This document shows positions 7,567-16,152 of a stretch of DNA of 64,000 bases, piece after piece; the first letter of the stretch is position 1, and every line of letters starts with the position of its first letter. The notes below the pieces were generated by a model. That model worked only from the letters and a program-made list of their open reading frames with translations. It ran no database searches and had not been told where the DNA came from. The position numbers and the translations under genes are program-made. Source of the DNA: Bacteroidales bacterium (GTDB taxonomy: Bacteria > Bacteroidota > Bacteroidia > Bacteroidales > F082); assembly GCA_024400455.1 (NCBI GenBank), contig JAKSMU010000001.1, forward strand, positions 62,001 through 126,000. Direction: 5' to 3'.

Positions 7567-10071
7567 ATGAAAAAAATGTTTCTATTCGCTTGTCTGCTGA
7601 TACTTGTTGCAAATGGTTTTACTCAAAACAAGAACATTGCGTATCAAGATGAAACCGTGCGTTTTACGGTTGTTACTGATGGCGTAATCCGCTTGGAATA
7701 TGCGCCTGATGGAAAATTCGTCGATTCGCCTTCGCAAGTGGCGGTCATCCGCGATTATCCCGAAGTGAAGTATCAGGTGAAGGCGGGTAAGTCCATCGAA
7801 ATCACGACTGCGAAAATGAAACTGAAATATAAGAAGGGCAGTGGTGCGTTTTCGGCTGATAATCTGAGTGTTGTTTCGCAGAAAGACGTTAATCCGAAAT
7901 TTGAATGGAAGCCTGGAATGCAACAGCAAAACAATCTGAAAGGCACATATCGCACTTTGGACGGCTATAATGGCGATACCTACGTTCACGGCACCGAGCA
8001 TCCGAAAATGCCGATTGAAGATGGCCTGTTAGCCACCGACGGCTGGACTTTGATAGATGATTCGCAGTCCTATCTTTTTGATGATTCCGATTGGGCTTGG
8101 GTGAAGGAACGCGAGAACACTGATAATCAGGATTGGTATTTTATGGCTTACGGCCACGATTACAAGCAGGCCTTGAAAGACTTTACCGTTTTTGCCGGAC
8201 AGGTTCCTTTGCCGCCGCGTTATGCTTTCGGTTATTGGTGGTCGCGCTATTGGTCGTACAGCGACAAGGAAGTCCGCGATTTGGTGCGCAAACTGGGACA
8301 ATACGACATTCCTTTGGATGTTTTGGTCATCGATATGGACTGGCATTACACCGAAAAAGGCAAAGGCGCTTGGACAGGCTGGACCTGGAACAAGAAACTT
8401 TTCCCCGATTATCCGCGCCTGCTCGCCGATTTGGATGCCAAAGGCATTCGCACGACTCTGAACTTGCATCCTGCCGGTGGCGTGGAGCCTTTTGAGGAAA
8501 AGTATGACGAACTTGCTGCCTACATGGAACTTGATACTACTGGCCGTAAAATGATACCTTGGGAAAGCTCCAACAAGTCGTTTATGTCGGGTATGTTTGA
8601 TGTGATTCTGAGGCCTATGGAAAAGAACGGCATCGATTTCTGGTGGCTCGACTGGCAGCAGAAACTCAACGATAACCGTCTGGGCAATTTGAGTAACACT
8701 TGGTGGATCAACTATTGCTTCTTCTCCAATTTTGAGCGCACGCGCGAAACGCGTCCGATGCTTTATCACCGCTGGGGCGGTTTGGGCAACCACCGTTATC
8801 AGATTGGCTTTTCGGGTGATGCTGTCATTTCGTGGCAGTCGCTTGATTTCCAGCCTTATTTCAATGCTACGGCAAGCAATGTGCTGTATGGTTTTTGGAG
8901 TCACGACATTGGCGGACACTGGGGCAACCCGATTGAGCCGGAACTGTATACCCGCTGGATGCAGTTTGGCGCTTTGAGCCCGATTTTGCGCACACATTCC
9001 ACCAAGGATGCTTCCATCACCAAGGAACCTTGGGTGCTGCCTTCGGAATATACCGACATTGTGCGCAACACCATTCATCAGCGCCGCGAAATGATACCTT
9101 ACATTTACACGATGGCGCGTAAGGCACACGACGAAGGTCTCTCGCTTTGCCGTCCGCTGTATTACGAATGGCCTGATTGCCAGGAGGCTTATTCGTTCAG
9201 AAGCGAATATATGTTTGGCGACCAGATGTTGGTTGCTCCGATTACGGTCCCAATGGAAAATGGCTTCGCTGAGATTGATGTCTGGCTGCCCGAAGGCAAT
9301 TGGATTGAGGTCTGCACGGGCACGTTGCTCGAAGGCAACCGCACCGTCCGCCGCAGTTTCATGATTGATGAATATCCTTTGTATGTGAAGGCGGGTTCCA
9401 TCATTCCGCTTTATGCCGATTACAATCAGGATTTGGATGCTGCTGAAAAGAAATATGTGCTTGAGGTCTATCCAGGTGCCGATGGTAGTTTCAGGTTTTA
9501 TGATGATGATGGCGATGACAAGAACTATGACAAGCAGTTCGCAACAATTGAGATTACTTCGGAAAGGATTGAAAATGTGCAGAGTGTGAGTGTCGCTCCG
9601 CGAAAAGGCAGCTTCGAGGGCATGAGCGAGAAACGCGACATGACCGTGAAACTGGTGGCATCGGATATTCCTGAAAAAGTCTATTACAATGACAAGGAAA
9701 TCGCTTGGCAATATGATGGCAACGCTTTCGCATTGGTGGTGGATTTGCCAACCGGTGCTTGGGAAAACGCAGGCAACTTGCGCGTCGTTTATCCGCAAGG
9801 CGAAACCTTGGATTTGCTTGATGGCATCAAAGGCAATGCTCGCCGTCTGGCAAAAGCCATTCTGGGACTGAAATGCCGCAGGGCTGACATTGTCTTGAAG
9901 GATGAATTGGGCTTGTTCGGCTCGATTGGCGAAAAAGTCACCTACGACCCGCAATCGTTACGCGAAAGCGTGGAACAGTTCCGCATCTATTACGATAATA
10001 TGGAGCAGAGCCTTGACAATCAAGGGTTAAGCGAAGATGACAAGGCTTGGTTTAAGGGACAGGTGCGTTAG
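7567..10071 (+). CDS. Secreted glycoside hydrolase family 31 (alpha-glucosidase/alpha-xylosidase type)
   Basis: 834 residues with a signal peptide (MKKMFLFACLLILVANGFTQ). The N-terminal GH31 beta-sandwich is followed by the TIM barrel. The catalytic nucleophile is the Asp of WWLDWQQ (~residue 362) and the acid/base is the Asp of GFSGDAVISW (~418). Other landmarks are FGYWWSRYWSY, DMDWHYTEKG and SHDIGGHWG. A DUF5110-like beta domain (~residues 600-700) precedes a ~100-residue helical tail. The family hydrolyses alpha-glucosidic or alpha-xylosidic ends; I cannot assign the substrate. It probably acts in the periplasm. It is 12 bases after the barrel gene and overlaps the convergent branching-enzyme gene by 4 bases at the stop. 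Confidence 0.92.
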   Translation: MKKMFLFACLLILVANGFTQNKNIAYQDETVRFTVVTDGVIRLEYAPDGKFVDSPSQVAVIRDYPEVKYQVKAGKSIEITTAKMKLKYKKGSGAFSADNLSVVSQKDVNPKFEWKPGMQQQNNLKGTYRTLDGYNGDTYVHGTEHPKMPIEDGLLATDGWTLIDDSQSYLFDDSDWAWVKERENTDNQDWYFMAYGHDYKQALKDFTVFAGQVPLPPRYAFGYWWSRYWSYSDKEVRDLVRKLGQYDIPLDVLVIDMDWHYTEKGKGAWTGWTWNKKLFPDYPRLLADLDAKGIRTTLNLHPAGGVEPFEEKYDELAAYMELDTTGRKMIPWESSNKSFMSGMFDVILRPMEKNGIDFWWLDWQQKLNDNRLGNLSNTWWINYCFFSNFERTRETRPMLYHRWGGLGNHRYQIGFSGDAVISWQSLDFQPYFNATASNVLYGFWSHDIGGHWGNPIEPELYTRWMQFGALSPILRTHSTKDASITKEPWVLPSEYTDIVRNTIHQRREMIPYIYTMARKAHDEGLSLCRPLYYEWPDCQEAYSFRSEYMFGDQMLVAPITVPMENGFAEIDVWLPEGNWIEVCTGTLLEGNRTVRRSFMIDEYPLYVKAGSIIPLYADYNQDLDAAEKKYVLEVYPGADGSFRFYDDDGDDKNYDKQFATIEITSERIENVQSVSVAPRKGSFEGMSEKRDMTVKLVASDIPEKVYYNDKEIAWQYDGNAFALVVDLPTGAWENAGNLRVVYPQGETLDLLDGIKGNARRLAKAILGLKCRRADIVLKDELGLFGSIGEKVTYDPQSLRESVEQFRIYYDNMEQSLDNQGLSEDDKAWFKGQVR

Positions 10072-12065
10072 AAAACTTGATACACACTTGCCGTCCTACT
10101 CACATTGTAAATCTTCATGAAAATACCGTCTTTGCGTTTCTCGGTGGGGAAATACGTTTCGGTGCTGATGTTGCCGAAGCCGCCGAAATGTTTTTCGTCC
10201 GTGGTGAAAATGATGCGATGGTCGCCGGTCTGCCTGACGGGAATTTCGTAGTCGGGAATGGACTTTGTGCCCCAGTTGAAGACAAAAATCAGGTTGTTGC
10301 GCTCGTAAATGATGGTCTTGTTTTCCTCGTCGGCTTTGAGCAGCCATGCGGGGGTCGAACCCGCGATTCGCATCCTTTTCATGAAATCAATCATGGCCTT
10401 GTCGAAATCGCCCATGAAATGGTATTTCAGGTCGGAATTGTCGTTGAGCGACCACTGCCGTCTTGCGTATTTGTAACTCCAGCCGTTTTCAAGTCGCGGA
10501 AAATCAATCCATTCTGGATGGCCGAACTCGTTGCCCATGAAATTGAGCCAAGCCTCGCCGCCCAAAGTGATGGTGAAGAGCCGGATCATCTTGTGCAGCG
10601 CAATGCCACGGTCAACGGTGATGCTTGGCGTGTCGATGCTCATGGAAGTATACATCTCCTTGTCCATCAGACGGAAAGCAATGGTTTTGTCGCCCACCAA
10701 GGCTTGGTCGTGCGATTCGGTGTAGGCCACGGTTTTTGTGGTGGGCAAATGGTTGGTCATGGTGAAAAAGAACTCGTTCATGTTCCATCGCTCTTCGGGC
10801 TGGTCCTTCAGAATCTTAATCCAAAAGTCGGGGAGACCCATGCCGAGACGGTAGTCGAAACCCATGCCGCCGTCGGCGATTGGCTGACAGAGACCAGGCA
10901 TCCCGCTCACGTCTTCGGCAATGGTGATGTTGCTTTTGTTGAGTTCGTGGCAAAGTCGGTTGGCCAATTGCAAATAGGTAACGGCATCGTTGTCAACGTT
11001 TTCTCCGAAATATTTTTCAGGCGCATCGAAAGTCACGCCAACGCCATGGTCGAGATAAAGCATGGAAGTGACACCATCGAAGCGGAACCCGTCGAAATGA
11101 AAGTCCTCCAACCAGTAGCGGATGTTTGAAAGCAAGAATTGCAGCGTTTCGGTCTTGCCGTAATTGAAAAGTTTCGAGTCCCAAAGCTTATGGTTGCCGC
11201 GTTCGCCCGGATGCAGATATTGTTGGTCGGAGCCGTCAAACAGGTTGATGCCTTCGCGGATGTTTTTCACCGTGTGTGAATGTACCAAATCCATGATGAC
11301 TTTCAATCCCATGCCATGTGCCGTGTCGATGAGTTCTTTCAAGTCTTCGGGCGTGCCGAAACGTGAACTCGGTGCAAAGAAATTGGAGACATGGTAGCCG
11401 AATGAGCCATAGTAAGGATGCTCGGCTATAGCCATGATTTGCAGTGTGTTGTATCCGCTTGCCTTAATGCGTGGCAGAATGTTTTTGGTGAATTCTCTGT
11501 AAGTTCCTACGCCTTCCTTTTCCTGCGCCATACCGATGTGACATTCGTAAATCATCAAAGGCGTTTCGCCTAAATCGGGCGATTGGTTTACAAAAACGTA
11601 TGGTTTTTCGGGATTCCAAAACTGCCCCGCAAAATCCTTGTTGCCTTCGTCCTGAATGACTCTTTTAATGTAAACGGGAATGCGCTCGTGTTCGCCAATG
11701 GCCGATTGCACCAGCACTTTCAACTTGCTTCCGTGGACGAGTTTCTCGCGAAAACGGCTGTCGGGCAAGAAGATTTCCCAAACGCCGTTGCCGATGTTTT
11801 CCAGAGGAAATTCGTAGCGGTTCCAGTTGTTGAAATCGCCCATCAGCGAAAGGTAATGCGCGGCGGGAGCCCATTCGCGGTAGCACCAGCCTTTGCGGCG
11901 CTTGTCGTAGTTGAATCCCAAAAACTGATGCGCCGTGGCGAAGGCCTTCAAGCTGCCGAAATGTTCGCAAATGTATTGCAGGCGGTTCTCAAAACGCTCG
12001 TGGCGCTCGTCGATTTGTCGGCTCACAGGCTCTAACCAGGAATCTTGTTGCACGAGAGGAAGCAT
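10068..12065 (-). CDS. glgB: 1,4-alpha-glucan branching enzyme, GH13 (eukaryote-like type)
   Basis: 665 residues, no signal peptide, so cytoplasmic. An N-terminal CBM48 module (REWAPAAHYLSLMGDFNNWNR) is followed by the GH13 barrel: VHSHTVKN, nucleophile Asp in GFRFDGVTSM, general acid Glu in TIAEDVSG, and transition-state Asp in YTESHDQAL. A C-terminal beta domain closes the protein. The long CBM48-barrel spacing and the EDVSGMPGL motif match the branching enzymes of eukaryotes and many Bacteroidota. The enzyme makes alpha-1,6 branches in glycogen. It lies 15 bases after the amylase gene but has its own TATCTTTG box overlapping that gene's 3' end. Its stop overlaps the convergent GH31 stop by 4 bases. 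Confidence 0.9.
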   Translation of the reverse strand: MLPLVQQDSWLEPVSRQIDERHERFENRLQYICEHFGSLKAFATAHQFLGFNYDKRRKGWCYREWAPAAHYLSLMGDFNNWNRYEFPLENIGNGVWEIFLPDSRFREKLVHGSKLKVLVQSAIGEHERIPVYIKRVIQDEGNKDFAGQFWNPEKPYVFVNQSPDLGETPLMIYECHIGMAQEKEGVGTYREFTKNILPRIKASGYNTLQIMAIAEHPYYGSFGYHVSNFFAPSSRFGTPEDLKELIDTAHGMGLKVIMDLVHSHTVKNIREGINLFDGSDQQYLHPGERGNHKLWDSKLFNYGKTETLQFLLSNIRYWLEDFHFDGFRFDGVTSMLYLDHGVGVTFDAPEKYFGENVDNDAVTYLQLANRLCHELNKSNITIAEDVSGMPGLCQPIADGGMGFDYRLGMGLPDFWIKILKDQPEERWNMNEFFFTMTNHLPTTKTVAYTESHDQALVGDKTIAFRLMDKEMYTSMSIDTPSITVDRGIALHKMIRLFTITLGGEAWLNFMGNEFGHPEWIDFPRLENGWSYKYARRQWSLNDNSDLKYHFMGDFDKAMIDFMKRMRIAGSTPAWLLKADEENKTIIYERNNLIFVFNWGTKSIPDYEIPVRQTGDHRIIFTTDEKHFGGFGNISTETYFPTEKRKDGIFMKIYNVSRTASVYQVF

Positions 12066-12080
12066 GGCTTGTAAATTTGC

Positions 12081-13586
12081 CTACAAAGATACATTTTCTT
12101 TTGAATCATAGTCCATGATTTTCACTTCGCTTGGCGCGAGGTGAATTTGAACGTGTTCGCCGTCGAAACCGCCCATTCCGAAATCGTTGTGGCTTTGGAA
12201 ACCCATGAGTTGCAGGGCGTCTTCAGGGACTTTCACCTGTATGTCGCGGCACTCGTTTCTGTTGAAATTGACCACAATCAGCAGCCGCTCATTTTCTGTG
12301 TAGCGCAAAAAGGCATAGACAAATTCGGGGTCGAAATTGTTGTACCAAGGATTGCACCACATCAAATCGTAAAATGCACCTTCCGAAATGGCCTTGCTGC
12401 TGTTGCGGAAATTGAGCAGTTTTGAATAAAAACCGAACAGTTTCTTTTGCTCATCATTACATTTTCCGCCATCGAAAAGTCCGCCATTCATCCACAATTG
12501 GTGTTTCGGCATGTTGGTGTAGTCGAAAATGCTGGTGCGTCCGTCATCACCGCTATAACCTAGTGCGCCAATGGCTTCTTCACCATTTTCCTGGCCGTTG
12601 TAAATCATGAACGGACCTTTGTTCATCAATGCGGAAAGGGCAACGGCTGGCAAGGCTGCGGATGCGTTTCCGACAAAATGCGGCGAGGCCAAACGCACTT
12701 CGTCATGGTTTTCCATGAAGCGCAACATTTTGCCATCCAGTCCGTTAAGGTTTTTCCAGACTTGCGTGATGCTGTCGGCACGCTGACCATTACGCATGAT
12801 GTTTTCCAAAGTGTTGTATAATCCGACTTTGTCGTAAAGATAATCAAATCCGGCATCAATAAACGGTTGGTAAAGTGCTGGTTGATAGATTTCTGCAATC
12901 AGAATCGGATTATAATTTTTCCTTAGTTCGGCAATCGCCCATTGCCAAAATTCCACTGGAACCATTTCGGCCATATCGACGCGGAATCCGTCAACGCCTT
13001 TGTTGCACCAGAATTTCAGTATGTTGAGCATCTTTCCCCAAGTGTCGCGCTCGTTGTAGTTCAACTTAATGGTGTCGTACCAGTCGTTGATGGACGGGGT
13101 GGGGGAGAACACATCGTTTCCGGTGGCTTTTGCGGGAAATTCCTTGTAACCGTTTCCAGTCGGCGCTGCAAATTCCTGGCCTTCCAAAATGTAGAAGTTG
13201 CGTTCTTCAAAACCTTTACATTCTCTTGCCACATGATTGGGAATGAAGTCGATGATGACTTTCATGCCTTGGCAGTGAATTCGGTTGACGAGTGCTTCCA
13301 AGTCAGCGAATGTGCCCAAGTCGTGGTCGATGTCGTAATAGTCGGTCACGGCATAGGGCGATCCTGCCTTGCCTTTCGTGATGTCGGGATGGGTTTCGCC
13401 CGCGGTTGCATGATGAATGATTCCCGTCAGCCAAATATGCGTAATGCCCATATTTTTAAGGGCATTCAGAGCGGTCTTATCTATGTCGGAGAAAGTGCCG
13501 CAGCCGTTTTCTGATTTGCTGCCGTCGAAATGGATTTCGGTGTTTTTGTTGCCGAAAAGCCGTGGGAAAAGTTGGTAAATGTTCAT
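12081..13586 (-). CDS. Cytoplasmic alpha-amylase, GH13
   Basis: 501 residues, no signal peptide. GH13 landmarks: DFIPNHVARE, nucleophile Asp in GFRVDMAEM, general acid Glu in LIAEIYQP, third acid in RFMENHDEVR. A short C-terminal beta domain follows. The N-terminus (IYQLFPRLFG) is typical of cytoplasmic amylases that degrade internal glycogen or imported maltodextrins by cutting alpha-1,4 bonds. It is the first gene of a two-gene minus-strand unit with the branching enzyme, which suggests glycogen turnover. A plausible -7 box, CAAAAATA (TATTTTTG on the minus strand), lies at 13604-13611, back to back with the GH29 promoter region. Confidence 0.9.
   Translation of the reverse strand: MNIYQLFPRLFGNKNTEIHFDGSKSENGCGTFSDIDKTALNALKNMGITHIWLTGIIHHATAGETHPDITKGKAGSPYAVTDYYDIDHDLGTFADLEALVNRIHCQGMKVIIDFIPNHVARECKGFEERNFYILEGQEFAAPTGNGYKEFPAKATGNDVFSPTPSINDWYDTIKLNYNERDTWGKMLNILKFWCNKGVDGFRVDMAEMVPVEFWQWAIAELRKNYNPILIAEIYQPALYQPFIDAGFDYLYDKVGLYNTLENIMRNGQRADSITQVWKNLNGLDGKMLRFMENHDEVRLASPHFVGNASAALPAVALSALMNKGPFMIYNGQENGEEAIGALGYSGDDGRTSIFDYTNMPKHQLWMNGGLFDGGKCNDEQKKLFGFYSKLLNFRNSSKAISEGAFYDLMWCNPWYNNFDPEFVYAFLRYTENERLLIVVNFNRNECRDIQVKVPEDALQLMGFQSHNDFGMGGFDGEHVQIHLAPSEVKIMDYDSKENVSL
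12084..12091 (-). promoter_or_regulatory. -7 box (TATCTTTG on the minus strand) of the branching-enzyme gene
   Basis: CAAAGATA on the plus strand reads TATCTTTG on the minus strand. It lies 18 bases before the ATG at 12065, inside the last codons of the upstream amylase gene, so the branching enzyme can be transcribed independently. Confidence 0.6.
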
Positions 13587-13681
13587 TAGAAATTGCTTTG
13601 TTGCAAAAATAGTAATCTTTTTCAGAAAAAATCCTTATTCTTGCAATTTGAAATAAATAGTTGTGAAATTTTTCTTTGAAA

Positions 13682-15460
13682 ATGGGTAGAAGATTACTTT
13701 TTTTAAGTCTTTTGGTGCTTTCGGTACTCGGTTTGCGGGCTCAAGTGCAGCCTACATGGGAATCAATTGAGCAGCGTGGCTATCCGCAGTGGTTTGCTGA
13801 TGCCAAATTGGGCATTTTCATTCATTGGGGCGTTTATTCCGTTCCTTCGTATGCGAGCGAAGAGGGTTATGCCGAGTGGTATTACCGTGGCTTGACTTCT
13901 GATGATGCGCCGCGACAGGAATTTCAGAAGCGTGTTTTTGGCGAAAATTCCACTTATCAGGATTTGGCGCCGCTTTGGAAAGCTGAATTGTGGAATCCCG
14001 ATGAATGGGCGGAACTTTTTCAGAAATCGGGCGCAAAGTATGTGCTTTTGGTTTCGAAGCATCATGATGGTTTCTGTCTGTGGGACAGTAAGTTTGCACC
14101 AAATTGGAACTCCGTTCAGGTTGGACCGAAACGTGATATTTGCGCTGAACTGACCGATGCCGTTCGTGCGCGAGGCATGAAGATGGGTTTCTATTATTCC
14201 TTGCCGGAATGGACGAATCCTTTGCACCGCTGGTATCAGGATCCGGATGATGAGATTGCAGAATATGTTGATACACACATGATCCCGCAGTTCAAGGAAT
14301 TGGTGACGAAATACAAGCCCTCCATCATTTTTTCGGATGGGGAATGGAACAATTCCGCTGAGCAGTGGCATGCTGCCGAACTGATTTCGTGGTATTATAA
14401 TCAGGTGGGCGACGAGGCCATCGTGAACGACCGCTGGGGCAGTGGGGCAAATTACGGTTTCCGCACGCCGGAATACAGCGCAGGCATCACAAAGACTGAC
14501 CGTCCGTGGGCGGAATGTCGTGGCTTGGGCCGTTCATTTGGCTTGAACAGAAACGAACCGATTGAAAATTACCTGAGTTCGGATGAACTGATTCGCCATT
14601 TTGCCATGCTGGTTGCGGCTGGCGGCGGCATGACTTTGAATGTCGGTCCGGCTGCCGATGGAAAGATTCCGTTGTTGCAGCAGGACCGTTTGCTCGACCT
14701 TGGCAAATGGCTCGAAATCAACGGGGAAGCCATTTATGGTACAAGACCTTACAAGAAATTCTACGAGATGAAACCTGTCACGGTGACTCGTGTCGACGAA
14801 ACCATTGATTTCGACTGGGTACGCAATTCGCCAGACCCTGAAATCAGTTGCGACAATTTCAAGGCAAATTGGAAGGGAATGTTGAATGTCGACAAAATGG
14901 ATACCTATGTTTTTGATGTGGAAGTTGATGATAATGTGAAGATTATATTGGATGGAAAGACTTTGATTGATTACAATCCAAAGAAAGCCGATGAGATTCA
15001 AAGCGATGCTCAGGAAGCGAAAAACTACCGCAGCACATCTGCAAAAATCAAGCTGAAGGCTGGCAGTCATCCGATTGAGATTTCATACGAGGAACGCGAT
15101 GTGAATGCCTCGGTGAAATTGTATTGGTCGACAAAGACAATGAAAAAGCAGATTGTGAAGCATTTCACCACGGGTGGCATGTTGCCATGCCAAGGTTTAT
15201 CGGCGGTCTACTCTTGTGAGGTGCCGAATGTTTGTTACACCCAAACGAAGGATGCGCTTTATGCCATCGCCTTGGAATATCCTGAGGACCAATTGGTCCT
15301 GAATATTGATAAGCCTGCCGAAAATATGCAGGTAACGATGTTGGGTTGTGATAAGGTTTTGCCTTGGAAATACAAGGACGGCAAGCTGCTGATAGATACA
15401 AGTTCGTTGAAATACGGCGATTTGAAGAGTACGGCGGCTTGGGTGTTTAAGTTGCAATGA
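13682..15460 (+). CDS. Secreted alpha-L-fucosidase, GH29, with PA14-like domain
   Basis: 592 residues from the ATG at 13682, which begins a clear signal peptide (MGRRLLFLSLLVLSVLGLRAQ). The GH29 barrel shows WFADAKLGIFIHWG, KYVLLVSKHHDGF and the nucleophile Asp in IIFSDGEWNN. MTLNVGPAADG and LLDLGKWLEINGEAIY mark the end of the catalytic domain. A PA14-like beta domain follows (residues ~370-490: KMDTYVFDVEVDDNVKIILDGK), then a small beta domain. The family releases alpha-L-fucose from glycans, as expected for a gut- or mucin-associated Bacteroidales. A TATTCTTG box at 13636-13643 is a plausible -7 element, and a bidirectional terminator follows. Confidence 0.92.
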   Translation: MGRRLLFLSLLVLSVLGLRAQVQPTWESIEQRGYPQWFADAKLGIFIHWGVYSVPSYASEEGYAEWYYRGLTSDDAPRQEFQKRVFGENSTYQDLAPLWKAELWNPDEWAELFQKSGAKYVLLVSKHHDGFCLWDSKFAPNWNSVQVGPKRDICAELTDAVRARGMKMGFYYSLPEWTNPLHRWYQDPDDEIAEYVDTHMIPQFKELVTKYKPSIIFSDGEWNNSAEQWHAAELISWYYNQVGDEAIVNDRWGSGANYGFRTPEYSAGITKTDRPWAECRGLGRSFGLNRNEPIENYLSSDELIRHFAMLVAAGGGMTLNVGPAADGKIPLLQQDRLLDLGKWLEINGEAIYGTRPYKKFYEMKPVTVTRVDETIDFDWVRNSPDPEISCDNFKANWKGMLNVDKMDTYVFDVEVDDNVKIILDGKTLIDYNPKKADEIQSDAQEAKNYRSTSAKIKLKAGSHPIEISYEERDVNASVKLYWSTKTMKKQIVKHFTTGGMLPCQGLSAVYSCEVPNVCYTQTKDALYAIALEYPEDQLVLNIDKPAENMQVTMLGCDKVLPWKYKDGKLLIDTSSLKYGDLKSTAAWVFKLQ

Positions 15461-15464
15461 ATGA

Positions 15465-15498
15465 AAAAGCCTCGGAAATCTCCGAGGCTTTTCTTTTT
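15465..15498. terminator. Bidirectional terminator between convergent genes
   Basis: Perfect 12-bp stem AAAAGCCTCGGA/TCCGAGGCTTTT with a 4-base loop and T runs on both strands. It lies between the stops of the fucosidase gene and the convergent CpcT-like gene. Confidence 0.92.
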
Positions 15499-15499
15499 G

Positions 15500-16102
15500 T
15501 CATCCGATGTCGGTTGGTAATTTCTGGAACATGTAACCGTTGATGTTGTATGTGCCTTTGATTTGCCGCTTGATGTAGAACCTTTCGTCGCCTTGCACAA
15601 ACTTGAAATGAATAATGTCATTTTTGGTGAAGCATTTGAAAGATTTGCGGCTGGTCAGTTCGGTCTGATATTCAAAGTCTTTCGTTTTCTGAAACTTGTA
15701 TTTGCAACTGCCTTTGAGAATGCTTGTGGTGAAACCGTCGAAATAGTTGCGGTTGCGCCATTTCCCGGCAAATTCATTCGGATTTTTCAAGTCGTGTACA
15801 ATGACGGTGAATCTCTTTTCGTTTCTCGGAACGACTTCAAGCACTTTTTGCTCGATGATTTCCTTGGTTGAGTCGTTGATGGCTTCCATGTAAAGCCAGT
15901 GGAAACGATCGTTTTCGCGTTCCCAAATCGGCGTAAAGTGCAGTGAAACTGAAGTCGAGTCGTTTATCTTTGATTTGTAGTCGCCTTGAATGGTGCGATA
16001 AAACTGCTTAATGTCGTTTTCGGTGTATTTCTCTTTTTTCTGTGCAAAACCGAATGTGGTGAGGAGGCATAAGGCCACTAATAAAATGTTTCTGATTTTC
16101 AT
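15500..16102 (-). CDS. Exported CpcT/CpeT-like (phycobilin lyase superfamily) protein
   Basis: 200 residues with signal peptide MKIRNILLVALCLLTTFGFAQ. The mature part has the CpcT/CpeT pattern: HWLYMEAIND (matching the WLYxEQ motif), NEFAGKWRNRNYFDG, a central single Cys in KGSCKYKF, YQTELTS, and a C-terminal DERFYIKRQIKGTYNINGYMFQK. In cyanobacteria the family attaches bilins. In non-photosynthetic bacteria similar single-domain exported proteins exist, and their ligand is unknown. A TATTTTTG box on the minus strand at 16124-16131, with TTG 22 bases further upstream, gives it its own promoter. The family call is by eye and moderately sure. Confidence 0.6.
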   Translation of the reverse strand: MKIRNILLVALCLLTTFGFAQKKEKYTENDIKQFYRTIQGDYKSKINDSTSVSLHFTPIWERENDRFHWLYMEAINDSTKEIIEQKVLEVVPRNEKRFTVIVHDLKNPNEFAGKWRNRNYFDGFTTSILKGSCKYKFQKTKDFEYQTELTSRKSFKCFTKNDIIHFKFVQGDERFYIKRQIKGTYNINGYMFQKLPTDIG

Positions 16103-16123
16103 TGTCTTCTAAATTTGAGGCTT

Positions 16124-16131
16124 CAAAAATA
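16124..16131 (-). promoter_or_regulatory. -7 box (TATTTTTG, minus) of the CpcT-like gene
   Basis: CAAAAATA on the plus strand, 22 bases before the ATG at 16102. A TTG (CAA at 16154-16156) sits 22 bases further upstream, within the 3' end of the oligopeptidase gene. Confidence 0.6.
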
Positions 16132-16152
16132 CAAAAAATCTTTGTCTTGTCG

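Noticed and set aside
8029..9954. 641-codon open frame on the minus strand inside the GH31 gene
   Set aside because: The plus strand carries all GH31 motifs over this span. The antisense product has no signal, domain or promoter and reflects codon bias of the real gene.
10077..11129. 350-codon plus-strand frame inside the branching-enzyme gene
   Set aside because: The minus strand has the complete GH13 active site here; the plus-strand product is low-complexity His/Val/Glu-rich antisense sequence.
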